Of a DNA stretch of 64,000 bases, positions 10,801 through 18,490 are shown in pieces. The notes beneath the pieces were generated by a model that saw nothing but the letters and a program-made list of their open reading frames with translations, ran no database searches and had not been told where the DNA came from. The translations under genes and the position numbers were made by a program. Each line of letters begins with the position of its first letter. Within the stretch, counting starts at the first letter, position 1. The stretch covers positions 1 through 64,000 of the forward strand of contig JAJZDX010000022.1 of the NCBI GenBank assembly GCA_021805865.1, read 5' to 3'. This stretch comes from Pseudomonadota bacterium (lineage in GTDB: Bacteria; Pseudomonadota; Gammaproteobacteria; Steroidobacterales; Steroidobacteraceae).

Positions 10801-11176
10801 GCAGGACTTGCCCGAAGCGAGCGCGCGCGTGCTCGAAGCGTTGACACGCACCGTCGCGGATGAGCGGGGCCGGTGGATCCTCTGCCGGGATCATCGCGAG
10901 GCCTGCAGCGAGCTCGCCCTGACGGGGCTCGCGGGCGGACGGCTCGCCAACCTCGTGATCGACCGGTGTTTCGTGGACGGGGAGGGCACGCGCTGGGTGA
11001 TCGATTTCAAGACGAGCGTGCACGAGGGCGCGGGGCTCGAGGAGTTCCTCGACAGCGAGGTGCAGCGCTACCGCGGGCAGCTCGCCGCGTACGCGGCGCT
11101 CGCGCGGGGGTTGGGAGCGCAGCCCGTGCGCGCGGGCCTCTATTTCCCGCTGCTCGGGGTGTTTCGGCCGATGTGA
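7874..11176 (+). CDS. AddA-like UvrD-family helicase-nuclease
   Basis: This superfamily 1A helicase of about 1100 residues carries a C-terminal nuclease domain. Walker A (APAGSGKTS) is near 36-44, followed by FTRRAAAEMRARV. Motif II reads VDEFQDTS near 399-406 and motif III/QxxR lies around GDPMQSIYLFREA near 432. Helicase motifs V-VI include LTVHHAKGLEFDHV and YVAVTRARRSL. The C-terminal nuclease core RWVIDFKTS is near 1040. The start ATG at 7874 is chosen because it overlaps the AddB-like stop by 4 bases; the frame is open further upstream but that extension is arginine-rich antisense-like sequence. It acts with the upstream gene in double-strand-break resection. Confidence 0.85.
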   Translation: MTVRHSSSNDLAPGEPADDAAREQATDPRVSIVLQAPAGSGKTSVLTQRLLRLLAEVEEPEEILAITFTRRAAAEMRARVLKALSGEVGTGALAERLRALAAAVLERSAERGWRLQQDPGRLRIQTIDSFNLRLASRLPLAARAGGGLLISPRPEEQYRLAARETLLAAEADPRLGADAGLWFERLDNQWRNVERMLTDMLAVRAHWLPYLLGHEPEALRRRVGESLGHIVADCLEHACALLAGELRAEAARLPGVGPLECAADTLAAWKALARLALTDKGEWRQRIDRRLGEGFETPAGKQALRECIEALSAMHGARELLLEVAALPSAQLCEADAAALAALSRVLRHAAAQLEVQFASDGRVDHTCIAGAARAALTEEGEPTDLALRAGLSLRHILVDEFQDTSAAQTELLTALTAGWEEGEGRTLFVVGDPMQSIYLFREAEVGCFLKVRDQGIGAIRLRALRLSRNFRSVAPLIEWVNGRFEQLFPRKDALRESAVRFTPSAPGGADAPDAPEPVQLRLFAHGDRAAETRAVIERIRLLKEREPGGAIAVLVAARTHARGIVAALHEQGIDAIGVDLVPLREVPVVRDLVALTRALHDPGDRTAWLAVLRAPWCGASLASLTRLSRRHDALLVWEALGDAARLSECPPQERARIERVREVLDEALEWRDGQPVADWLERAWLALGAPDCHPAEDLPHARAFFEAVSERAAAGEWRGPESLDSVLQGLFARPRSRTAHPVQILTVHHAKGLEFDHVLIPGLDRRLSRGAEPLLRWLDLPREAGGSDLLLSPAPAIGEDAPGQIGPYLKRLEERRAANEQVRLLYVAVTRARRSLHLYAALEARADGTFRPGRGTLLDTLWPALAEGFLASLPCAGPPQAQPRPAGEPPLRRLRERWRAPEPPPGPGLVRLPLGRQSLEPPEFSWVQETARHIGTVVHAALQSFAQAPALPEAQWIGGQREAYREQLRRHGVPAQDLPEASARVLEALTRTVADERGRWILCRDHREACSELALTGLAGGRLANLVIDRCFVDGEGTRWVIDFKTSVHEGAGLEEFLDSEVQRYRGQLAAYAALARGLGAQPVRAGLYFPLLGVFRPM

Positions 11177-11180
11177 GCGG

Positions 11181-11972
11181 TCAGTACGTTCCCGCCAGCG
11201 CAAACGGCCGCCGGCCCTCGGCATCGGGGGTGCCGAGGTACTCGAGCGCGTTGAGGAGGGAGGGCACGGCGTCGGAGCGGGCGGCCACCCTGGCGTTGAG
11301 CACGTAGCCCGGCTGGGCGGTCAAGCGCAGGCTCCCCTCGAGCGCCAAGGGACCACCGAGGTCGCGCAGCCGGCCTACGGGCTCGCCCGCGCCGCCGGGG
11401 AATGTCACGATGAAGCTGCCGAGCGGAGTGACCTGACCGCTGCTGTCGATGAGGTGGCGCACCTCGATCCGCCCCTGGATGCGCCGGATGACCCCCGCCC
11501 GGGTGACCTCGAGCCGCCTGAGATCCGCAACCGCCTTGCCGCTGATAAAGGGGGGCAGGGCCGGCACGAAGGCCGGCTTGAGCGGCAGGTCGATCACGAC
11601 GTTTCTCGCCGCCACGGTGCCATCCAGGCCGATCGCCACATCAGCGCTCATCGAGGCGTTGGCGCGCACTGCGGTCAGGTGCGCTCCGAGCCGAGCTTTG
11701 AGCAGCTCTGCCGGCTGCACTCGCCAAGTCACGGTCCCGAGGGATGTGCCGCGCACGATGGCCCCGCCGCAGTACCCGTCCCAGACCGACCCCGCGATCC
11801 TCGCGCAGCGCAGCTGCCGATGCGCCATCGGCAGCACCCAGCTTGCCGGCAGCCGCGCCGCCACGACAGCCGCGAATACTCCCAGAGCCAACAGGGCGGG
11901 CAGCAGGGGGCGTTGGGAGGGTTTGCGGGGAGGAGGCGAAGCGGACTTCCCCGGTCTGCCGCGTTGCATCAC
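11181..11972 (-). CDS. gspN: Type II secretion system protein N
   Basis: This 263-residue inner-membrane protein has one N-terminal hydrophobic segment (about residues 23-45) after a basic cytoplasmic stretch. It then has a periplasmic domain of GspN character, with conserved pieces such as ARIAGSVWDG, a TWRVQPAELL-like segment, and a C-terminal LEGSLRLTAQPGYVLNARV region. It is the last gene of the gsp operon, ends 4 bases from the convergent helicase gene, and begins just downstream of gspM. GspN is an accessory component of the secretion platform and is dispensable in some systems. Confidence 0.8.
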   Translation of the reverse strand: MMQRGRPGKSASPPPRKPSQRPLLPALLALGVFAAVVAARLPASWVLPMAHRQLRCARIAGSVWDGYCGGAIVRGTSLGTVTWRVQPAELLKARLGAHLTAVRANASMSADVAIGLDGTVAARNVVIDLPLKPAFVPALPPFISGKAVADLRRLEVTRAGVIRRIQGRIEVRHLIDSSGQVTPLGSFIVTFPGGAGEPVGRLRDLGGPLALEGSLRLTAQPGYVLNARVAARSDAVPSLLNALEYLGTPDAEGRRPFALAGTY

Positions 11973-11983
11973 CGGGCGGGCTC

Positions 11984-12460
11984 CTAGGGCCTCGAGAGGA
12001 CCAGCGAGGCGTTGACCTCCCCTGGACCGTGCGCGCGGCGGATGGTCGCCGAGTCCACCCGCACGCCATATTGCTGGTGCAGGCGGGCGAGCCAGCCGAT
12101 CAGCGTATCGAAGGGCGCCTGGCGCAGAGTCACGCTCAGGCTCTTGCTGCCGTTCGGCGTGCTGCCCGAGAGCGCCTGGCCGAGCCCGGCCTGCGGCGCC
12201 GATTGATCGACCAGCACGATCAGGGGCGCCGAGGCGGAGCGCACGGGAGCGGACGCGGCGAGCTCGGGCGCCACCTGCCGCATCCAGGCGAGATCGCTCT
12301 GCTTGCGCGCCACCTGCTGGTGCAGCCGTGAGACGCTGCGATCGAGCGGCAGCACGACGGCGAGGAAAAACAGGAGGACGGCGACCGGGGCGCCGATCAG
12401 CAGCACTCGCCGCTCCCTCTCCGACAGCGCTCGCAGGGCACTCAGGCTGAGGGTTGCCAT
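11984..12460 (-). CDS. gspM: Type II secretion system protein M
   Basis: This 158-residue bitopic inner-membrane protein has a short cytoplasmic N-terminus with LSERERRVLLIG, then a membrane helix near residues 20-40. A coiled-coil/ferredoxin-like periplasmic domain follows. It is small and weakly conserved, as is usual for GspM. Position between gspL and gspN, plus the topology, makes the call. It partners with GspL in the platform that anchors the GspE ATPase and positions the pseudopilus. It starts 4 bases after the gspL stop. Confidence 0.82.
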   Translation of the reverse strand: MATLSLSALRALSERERRVLLIGAPVAVLLFFLAVVLPLDRSVSRLHQQVARKQSDLAWMRQVAPELAASAPVRSASAPLIVLVDQSAPQAGLGQALSGSTPNGSKSLSVTLRQAPFDTLIGWLARLHQQYGVRVDSATIRRAHGPGEVNASLVLSRP

Positions 12461-12464
12461 GCGC

Positions 12465-13685
12465 TCAACTCCCCCGGCTCATGCGGATGCTGCCCTCGAA
12501 GCCCGAGCCGTGAGGAGTGCCGCTGGTGACGCGCGCCTGCCAGCCGCGCCGCTCGAGGGCCTGGGCGAGCCGGTTGAGCGTCTCGATCGAGGGCGCGGAG
12601 AGTTTCAGATCGAGCACGCCCGAGGTGAAGCTCACCCCTTCCAGGCGTGTCCCCGGGGCGGTGCCGCGGGCCTGCGCGAGCGCCCCGAGCGCCGTGAGGA
12701 AGCCGCCCGCAGCCTCGCCGGCGCGTACCTGCTTGAGCCGCAGCTCCATCCGGCGTCGAGCCTCCTCGGTGTCCTCGGTCCCCGGCATCGCGGCGTGAAA
12801 CACCTGGTCGATGGCGGCATCGAGCCTGCCGTTGAGGCGCTCGAGTGTCAGGAGCTCGACCCCCTTGCCGATCAGGTGCAGCGCCACGAGGGCCGCGAGC
12901 AGCACGGCGGCCGCTCGCCACGTGCGCCAGCCCGAGGCCGCCGCGCTCACCGGCGCGTACGGGCCCTGCAGCAGGTTGGTGGCGCAGGCCGCGGGCAGCT
13001 GCCGCGCAAACAGCAGCAGCGGATCGCCGGGCAGGAGCTGGACTTGAATGTCCTCGAAGCGCTCGCGCAGCGCCTCCACCTCGCCCGAGCGGCGCTCCCA
13101 CTCCTGAGAGCCGGCGTACAGGATCAGCCCGCGCGCGGCCGCATCCGCCCCCGGGGCGCTCTCGAGCACCTCCCCGATCGCCTCGAGAGGCAGCATCAGC
13201 ACACCCCCCGAGGGCAGGCGCACGGTCACCGAGTCCCCCTCCAGCAGCGCCACCGCCTGGGTCGGGTTGGCCGGCAGAAGCTCGCTGTCGGCATAGAGCG
13301 CCGCGGGCTCGATCCGGCTCGCCTTGAGCAGGGCCAGCCACTCGTCCATCTTCCGGCGCGCCACGACCGCCACCGGAGTACGGGTGGCGGAGCGGCGGCC
13401 GATCGCGAAGTGCAGCTCGTCGATGTCCTCGGCCAGCTGCTCCTCGAGCGCATAGGGCACCAGCTGCTGCAGCTTCGCGCCGGATCGGGCCGGAGGCAAC
13501 TGCGCCTGGGTGAGCAGCACTTCCGCTCCCGGCACCAGCACGATGACGCGGCGGCCGGCTGCGCGCGTCGCGGCGAGCTGCAGCGGTCCGCTCTCCGGGG
13601 ACGGCTCCGCCCCGGCGCCGGCTACGAGCCAGGTTGGGTGCTGTTGCGATGCGCGGGGGAGCCTGAGCAGGAGCGGGTCGGCCAT
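12465..13685 (-). CDS. gspL: Type II secretion system protein L
   Basis: This 406-residue protein has an N-terminal cytoplasmic actin-like domain (IVLVPGAEVLLTQAQLP near 50-65; QLVPYALEEQLAEDIDELHFA near 90), a single membrane helix near residue 260, and a periplasmic ferredoxin-like domain. This is the usual GspL architecture: it links the GspE ATPase in the cytoplasm to GspM and the pseudopilus. The start ATG at 13683-13685 lies 12 bases beyond the gspK stop. Expression is expected to be operonic with gspK and gspM. Confidence 0.88.
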   Translation of the reverse strand: MADPLLLRLPRASQQHPTWLVAGAGAEPSPESGPLQLAATRAAGRRVIVLVPGAEVLLTQAQLPPARSGAKLQQLVPYALEEQLAEDIDELHFAIGRRSATRTPVAVVARRKMDEWLALLKASRIEPAALYADSELLPANPTQAVALLEGDSVTVRLPSGGVLMLPLEAIGEVLESAPGADAAARGLILYAGSQEWERRSGEVEALRERFEDIQVQLLPGDPLLLFARQLPAACATNLLQGPYAPVSAAASGWRTWRAAAVLLAALVALHLIGKGVELLTLERLNGRLDAAIDQVFHAAMPGTEDTEEARRRMELRLKQVRAGEAAGGFLTALGALAQARGTAPGTRLEGVSFTSGVLDLKLSAPSIETLNRLAQALERRGWQARVTSGTPHGSGFEGSIRMSRGS

Positions 13686-13697
13686 GACTCCATAGTA

Positions 13698-14750
13698 TCA
13701 ATTGGGGGTGTCGCTGCGCAGGACGGTCAGCACTTTGCCGTCATCGCCGTCATCCTGATAGAGCAGCGAATAGAAGGCGAACTCGGTCGAGCCCGCGCTG
13801 ACGAAAGTGCTCAGGCGGAAATAGCTCGACTCATCGCCGATGAGCGGCTCGATCTGCGTCCAGGTCGTCGAGGCCCCGCCGAAGGCTCCCGCCGGCAGCA
13901 TGTTGGAGAAGGCGGTCTGGAATTCCTTGAGGCTCGGGAAACAGCCGCCGGCGGCCTCCCGGTCCCGGGCGAAGCGATGGGGATCGACGCTGTACTCGCG
14001 GTGGCCGAGGAACGCATCGAGCACGATCGGGGAGGCGGAGCAGAGGTTGAGCGTCGTGCCCACCGGCAGCGCGGTGATGTACGGGGCGATCTTCTCGAAG
14101 CGCTCCCGTCCGAACCCCGGCAGGGCGAGCAGCTCGCTCGTGCTGGTGATGGGCCGGTTCGGCTCGTAGTACGGCGGGGCCATCTCCAGGTACTGGCTGT
14201 CCGAGGCGGCCTGGGCGAAGAGCGGCGTCGGGCTCGTGTCGATCCAGTTGACCACATCCTCCGCCCACTTGGGCTGAAGGCCGACCATCGCGAGCAGGCG
14301 TTGGAAGACGGTGAGGGCCGTCAGGTTCGCGGTGACGCCATTTCCCTTCGACTCGATCAGATCGTTGAGGTTGAAGCGGCCCTGCAAGTCCTCGAGCGAG
14401 GCCTGCACGCTGACACCGGGCGCGGGGCTCTCGTTGAGGGGCTGGTCCCAGCCCTGGGCCGGGTAGGTGACATTCGGGTCGTTCTTGTGCACGAGCCACA
14501 GGCCGTAGGCGGAGTAGTCCTCGACGCCCTCGGTGATGAGCAGGGCCTGGTCGTAGCTGAAGTCCGCGATGGTGCGCCGCGCGGTCATCGCGTTGTGGTA
14601 GGCCATCGCGGCGGCCACCATGGTGCCGAGCGCCACCAGCAGAATCGCGATGAGCAGCGCCACCCCCCGCTGGCGCTGCGCAAGGGGCGCCAGGGCGCGC
14701 GCCCGACGCCTCGGACCGGGCAACCGCGACTCGTGCGGGGGCTGTCGCAT
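13698..14750 (-). CDS. gspK: Type II secretion minor pseudopilin K
   Basis: This is about 350 residues from the ATG at 14748-14750 (MRQPPHESR); the frame is open upstream, but that part overlaps gspJ and is not pseudopilin-like. After a basic leader comes QRGVALLIAILLVALGT, the prepilin cleavage site and hydrophobic N-helix. GspK is atypical in the residue at +5 after the Gly. The large alpha-domain typical of K follows, including LEDLQGRFNLNDL, the VVNWIDTSPTP segment, and helix-hairpin-helix-like ITSTSELLALPGFG. GspK caps the pseudopilus tip with GspI and GspJ. Confidence 0.9.
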   Translation of the reverse strand: MRQPPHESRLPGPRRRARALAPLAQRQRGVALLIAILLVALGTMVAAAMAYHNAMTARRTIADFSYDQALLITEGVEDYSAYGLWLVHKNDPNVTYPAQGWDQPLNESPAPGVSVQASLEDLQGRFNLNDLIESKGNGVTANLTALTVFQRLLAMVGLQPKWAEDVVNWIDTSPTPLFAQAASDSQYLEMAPPYYEPNRPITSTSELLALPGFGRERFEKIAPYITALPVGTTLNLCSASPIVLDAFLGHREYSVDPHRFARDREAAGGCFPSLKEFQTAFSNMLPAGAFGGASTTWTQIEPLIGDESSYFRLSTFVSAGSTEFAFYSLLYQDDGDDGKVLTVLRSDTPN

Positions 14751-14758
14751 CGCTCCCC

Positions 14759-15454
14759 TCACCCTGCGATCTCGAAAATGCGCACGATTCTGCCCCAGGC
14801 CTTGGTGTCGAGGATGACCTTTACGGCAACGGGCCGCTCGCGCAGGTACGCGCCGGTCTGGGCGCCCACCACGGTCGGCGGCCACTGCGTGACCCACTGG
14901 CGCGAGTAGTTGAGATAGAGGAATTGGACCGAGCGCAGATGCTTCAGCAGATTGCGCTTGACGGGCCTGTCCGAGAGCGTCGGGTCGAGCACGTTCCAGT
15001 GCTCCCGGATCAGGGTGCCTTTGTCGAGCACATACGCGACCCGCTCGAGCTCGGGGCGCTGTACGCCGATCGGATTGCTCCAGCCCCCGCGGGTGAGCGT
15101 CACCAGGGGCTCAGGGCCTGGGCCGGAGCCATCCAGCGAGCCGGAGGCGTCTGAGCTTGCGCTCGCGCCCATGGTCATGATCGCCGGCAGCCAGCCCTGG
15201 CCCTCGGGGGAGCGGATGGGCCGAGGGGCGAGCTGCACGAAGTCCTGCTCCAGGATGCGCATGGCGGTCTGCAGGGCGAGGAGTTTGCGCTGATCGGCGC
15301 GGATCACCCCCCGGCTCTCGAGTGCCTGGTTGATCGCGCCATAGCCGATGGCGAACATGATGACGGCGATGAACACGGCCACCAGCATCTCGATCAGCGT
15401 GAAGCCGCGCGCGCGGCGCACGGCATGTCCGGCACCGGATGCGGCGCGGCTCAT
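14759..15454 (-). CDS. gspJ: Type II secretion minor pseudopilin J
   Basis: About 231 residues from the ATG at 15452-15454, which overlaps the end of gspI by 4 bases. The prepilin peptidase site and N-helix read RRARGFTLIEMLVAVFIAVI. Later conserved pieces are QTAMRILEQDFVQLAPRPIR and RVAYVLDKGTLIREHWNVLD, characteristic of GspJ. A Ser/Gly/Pro-rich insert (ASASSDASGSLDGSGPG, around residue 95) interrupts the globular domain and is unusual. GspJ forms the pseudopilus tip complex with I and K. Confidence 0.9.
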   Translation of the reverse strand: MSRAASGAGHAVRRARGFTLIEMLVAVFIAVIMFAIGYGAINQALESRGVIRADQRKLLALQTAMRILEQDFVQLAPRPIRSPEGQGWLPAIMTMGASASSDASGSLDGSGPGPEPLVTLTRGGWSNPIGVQRPELERVAYVLDKGTLIREHWNVLDPTLSDRPVKRNLLKHLRSVQFLYLNYSRQWVTQWPPTVVGAQTGAYLRERPVAVKVILDTKAWGRIVRIFEIAG

Positions 15455-16038
15455 GGCGTCGCGCCGGTGCCGAGGCCCGCTCCGGAGAGTGATCCGGGGG
15501 AGAGCGCTCCGTTGGGTGACTGCGGGGACGCGGGAGCGCCCAGGGAGCTCTGGCCCCAGAGCGGTACGGAGGGATTCGGGATGGCCATCTTGTCGCCGAC
15601 GTAGCCGGTCACGGTCGCGTACCAGTCCTTGCCGTGGCCGCTGGCCGGCCTGACGTTGACCACGATCCGCTCGACGCCCGGCACGAGAGTCTTCCCCACC
15701 TTCTGGCGCCAGTGCCAGCGGCGGCCGGCGTTGCGGACGTGGCCGGTGGAGGTCCCGGTCTGTGGGAACTGCCCGGTGAGCTCGGCGCGCAGTCTCGTGC
15801 GCTCGACCTGGTTGAGCGCAGTCCATTCGGCGAAGGTCTTGCTGCGAAGATACAGGGTGGTGCCGGCGGAGGAGGCGAGCGCCTCGAGCACGGCGGCCAT
15901 GCCGATGGTGACGATGGCGAGCGCCACCAGCACCTCGATGAGGGTGAAGCCCAGCGCACGGTACGTGCGGTGCCCCGGGAAATTGCGCCCCGGGGCGCGC
16001 TGCGATGGTGAGCGCCGTCGTGTGGCCGCTCGCATCAT
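15451..16038 (-). CDS. gspI: Type II secretion minor pseudopilin I
   Basis: This 195-residue pseudopilin has a long basic leader (about 28 residues) and then ALGFTLIEVLVALAIVTIGM, the cleavage site and N-helix. Conserved GspI sequence follows (TFAEWTALNQVERTRLRAEL, then the WRQKV and RIVVNVRPAS area). The family is usually about 120-130 residues. Here a low-complexity Ser/Gly/Pro/Ala tail of about 40 residues extends the C-terminus (GAPASPQSPNGALSPGSLSG). It overlaps gspH by 4 bases and gspJ by 4 bases. Confidence 0.9.
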   Translation of the reverse strand: MMRAATRRRSPSQRAPGRNFPGHRTYRALGFTLIEVLVALAIVTIGMAAVLEALASSAGTTLYLRSKTFAEWTALNQVERTRLRAELTGQFPQTGTSTGHVRNAGRRWHWRQKVGKTLVPGVERIVVNVRPASGHGKDWYATVTGYVGDKMAIPNPSVPLWGQSSLGAPASPQSPNGALSPGSLSGAGLGTGATP

Positions 16039-16586
16039 GAGTGGCTCGCCGCCCTGAGCTTCTCGATGATCTTGCCGTCCTGGTTCTGATCGATGGTGAT
16101 GGCGCGCCCGGTGCGCTGGCGCACGATCGTGATCTTGAAGGAGGACAGCTCCCCGTCGGAGTAGATCATCACCTGCGGGAGGAGAGAGGTCGGGTGCTTG
16201 TGGGAGCGGAGCACGACCCGCCGCGCATCGACGATCACCTGGAACGAGAGGCCGGGCGGGAGCGTGCGCTTGCGCAGCGCGGCATCCTCGCCCACCGCGC
16301 GCCAGAGGTTGCGCCGGACGGAATAGACCACGAACTGGTAGGTGCGCGGCTGGAACACGATGCCGTAGTTTCGGGTCTGCAGCTCGGCCTGACCGAGGGT
16401 GTAGTGCATCAGCGCGAGCAGCCGTCGCCCCGCGGTCTTCAGCTGCGGATCCCGTCCCGTCAGGTTGAGCGAGAGCAGCACGCCGGCGGTGACGATGCCG
16501 ATGATCGCGAGCACCACCAGAATCTCCATCAGCGTGAAGCCGCGCGCGAGCGCGCGTGCCTTGCGCCGCTCCTTAAGCCGATGCAT
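16035..16586 (-). CDS. gspH: Type II secretion minor pseudopilin H
   Basis: This 183-residue protein carries the pseudopilin leader and N-helix ARGFTLMEILVVLAIIGIVT at residues 15-34, then a GspH-type beta domain (LKTAGRRLLALMHYTLGQAE, TRNYGIVF, LPPGLSFQVI). It sits between gspG (134-base gap upstream) and gspI (4-base overlap). It is thought to link the tip complex to the GspG filament. The short basic leader and glycine at the cleavage site imply processing by a GspO/PilD peptidase encoded elsewhere. Confidence 0.9.
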   Translation of the reverse strand: MHRLKERRKARALARGFTLMEILVVLAIIGIVTAGVLLSLNLTGRDPQLKTAGRRLLALMHYTLGQAELQTRNYGIVFQPRTYQFVVYSVRRNLWRAVGEDAALRKRTLPPGLSFQVIVDARRVVLRSHKHPTSLLPQVMIYSDGELSSFKITIVRQRTGRAITIDQNQDGKIIEKLRAASHS

Positions 16587-16720
16587 GTACGATTCCGTCC
16601 ACCATACCGCGACCGCCGCGCGCCCTCGAGCGGGCCTCGAGGGACGCCGCGAGATCTCCCCGGCCCCTGCGCCGCGCGCCCGCCTGCCTACGGCGCATCA
16701 CCCTGTCCGGCGGGCATCGC

Positions 16721-17179
16721 TCAACCGCCGATGTTCCAGTTGCCGATGACGTCCTTGCCACCCGGCTGGTTGCTCGCCCCGAGGGTGTAGAGGTCATAGG
16801 GCTGTCCGTGTGTGCCGGGATACACGTAGTGATAAGCATGGCCCCACGGGTCCTTCACCAGGTGCTGGATGTAGGGGCCGTGCCAGTTGGTGAGGGAGGG
16901 ATCGTCCGGCTTCTTGACGAGCGCCTGCAGTCCCTGCTGTGTGCTCGGGTACACCGAGTTGTCGAGCCGGTACTCGGTGAGCGCGGTCTGCAGGCTCTGG
17001 ATGTCCTCCTTGGCCTTGGCCACCCGGGCCTCATCCACTTTGCTGACGACGGTGGGCACGATGACCGAGGCGAGCAGGCCGATGATGACCACGACCACCA
17101 TGATCTCGATGAGGGTGAAGCCGCGGTCGCGCAGGGCCGATCTCGATCTCACCGGGCAGGGGCGGGTTCGTTGGGACAT
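16721..17179 (-). CDS. gspG: Type II secretion major pseudopilin G
   Basis: About 152 residues from the ATG at 17177-17179; the frame is open further upstream, but MSQRTRPC gives a normal leader. It shows RGFTLIEIMVVVVIIGLLAS, then the highly conserved GspG block (VDEARVAKAKEDIQSLQTAL, YRLDNSVYPSTQQGLQALV) and a C-terminal calcium-site loop region. It is the first gene of the gsp run on this strand and the major subunit of the pseudopilus that pushes exoproteins through GspD. It is transcribed divergently from fabD. gspC, D, E and F are not adjacent, so the T2SS genes are split in this genome. Confidence 0.93.
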   Translation of the reverse strand: MSQRTRPCPVRSRSALRDRGFTLIEIMVVVVIIGLLASVIVPTVVSKVDEARVAKAKEDIQSLQTALTEYRLDNSVYPSTQQGLQALVKKPDDPSLTNWHGPYIQHLVKDPWGHAYHYVYPGTHGQPYDLYTLGASNQPGGKDVIGNWNIGG

Positions 17180-17427
17180 GGTCGAATTCACGTATCGATG
17201 GGCGCGCTTGCGGCGCAACCGCACGATGATAACAAAGATGTCTGGGTGGCCTTCCATGGCCTTCCGATAAAGAGCGCCGTGCCGCTTGCGCTTCGACCGT
17301 CAGGGGGAGGCACGGTTCCTCGCCCAGCGCCCTGGGACGGCTTTGGAGAATGGCGCGCAGGGCGGCACAGGCGCCCCTGCCGCACTGGATCGGGAGAGCA
17401 CAGGTACGGCGCGGCGGGTTTTCACTC

Positions 17428-17433
17428 TATACT
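17428..17433 (+). promoter_or_regulatory. Possible -10 element for fabD
   Basis: The hexamer TATACT, one mismatch from consensus, lies 27 bases upstream of the fabD ATG in an otherwise GC-rich gap, and a purine run AGGGGG follows at a ribosome-binding distance. No good -35 hexamer sits 17 bases upstream, so this is tentative. Confidence 0.3.
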
Positions 17434-17459
17434 GGCCGTTGATCACTTCAGGGGGCCTC

Positions 17460-18404
17460 ATGGCGTTCGGTTTCGTCTTTCCGGGACAGGGCTCGCAATC
17501 GGTCGGCATGCTGAGCGGCTTCGCCTCGGCGGACGCTCAGGCGCTCATCCGGGAAAGTTTCGCCGAGGCCTCGGGCGTGCTCGGCTACGATCTGTGGCAG
17601 CGGGTGGCCGAGGGGCCCTCCGAGCAGCTGAATGCCACCGAATGCACCCAGCCGGCCATGTTGGCCGCGGGTATCGCGACCTTCCGACTGTGGCGGGAGC
17701 GTGGCGGCGCCGAGCCGGCGGTCGTGGCCGGCCACAGCCTGGGGGAGTTCTCCGCGCTGGTGGCCGCCGGGGCGCTCGAGTATGCCGCGGCCATCGACCT
17801 GGTGCGTTTCCGCGGCCAGGTCATGCAGGAGGCGGTTCCCTTCGGCACCGGCGCCATGGCCGCGATCCTCGGGCTCGAGGATGCCGGGGTGCTCGAGGCC
17901 TGCGGGGAGGCGGCTCAGGGCGGGGTGGTCGAGGCGGTCAACTTCAATGCGCCGGGTCAGGTGGTCATCGCCGGCGAGCGCGGCGCGGTAGAGCGCGCGA
18001 TCGAGGCAGCCAAGGCCCGTGGAGCGAAGCGGGCGGTGATCTTGCCGGTCAGCGTCCCCTCGCACAGCAGCCTCATGAGCCCTGCGGCCGAGCGCTTCGG
18101 CGAGAGGCTCGCGGGGGTTGCGCTGCGCGCCCCGCGCCTGCGGTTCATCAGCGCGGTGGATGCGCAATCCCACGAGGATCCGCAGGCGCTGCGCACGCTG
18201 CTGGTGCGGCAGCTGTCGAGCCCGGTGCGTTGGACCGACACGGTGCGGCGCCTGACGGGGGCTGGCGTGGCAGAGCTCATCGAGTGCGGGCCGGGCAAGG
18301 TGCTCACCGCGCTCAATCGCCGCATCGAGCGCCGCCCCGACCTTGCGTGCCTGGCGCTCGAGGATGATGCGTCGCTCGAGGCGGCGCTCTCGGGGGCTCG
18401 ATGA
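17460..18404 (+). CDS. fabD: Malonyl-CoA:ACP transacylase
   Basis: FabD moves malonyl from CoA to acyl carrier protein, supplying the extender unit of fatty-acid synthesis. It is 314 residues from the ATG at 17460 (MAFGFVFPGQGSQSVGM); upstream in-frame sequence is non-homologous and an AGGGGG ribosome-binding site precedes this ATG. The active serine lies in GHSLGEFSAL near residue 92, and the partner histidine in VPSHSSLM near 200. C-terminal VAELIECGPGKVLTAL is typical. It heads the fab cluster; fabH and plsX, often upstream, are absent here. Confidence 0.95.
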   Translation: MAFGFVFPGQGSQSVGMLSGFASADAQALIRESFAEASGVLGYDLWQRVAEGPSEQLNATECTQPAMLAAGIATFRLWRERGGAEPAVVAGHSLGEFSALVAAGALEYAAAIDLVRFRGQVMQEAVPFGTGAMAAILGLEDAGVLEACGEAAQGGVVEAVNFNAPGQVVIAGERGAVERAIEAAKARGAKRAVILPVSVPSHSSLMSPAAERFGERLAGVALRAPRLRFISAVDAQSHEDPQALRTLLVRQLSSPVRWTDTVRRLTGAGVAELIECGPGKVLTALNRRIERRPDLACLALEDDASLEAALSGAR

Positions 18405-18490
18405 TCCGGTCGAAGGCGCCATCCCCGGAGCGATGGCTCCCGGGACGCCGCCCGTACCTCTGAATCAATCGTTGGAACCAGGATCAATTG

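Noticed and set aside
7799-11224. Minus-strand frame of 1141 codons opposite the AddA-like helicase
   Set aside because: Low-complexity Arg/Ala/Leu translation with no recognisable motif, while the plus strand has all helicase motifs.
12303-14909. Very long plus-strand open frame (868 codons) opposite gspK-gspM
   Set aside because: Arg/Gly/Glu/His-rich translation without any domain, fully antisense to well-supported gsp genes. Long antisense frames are expected at this GC content.
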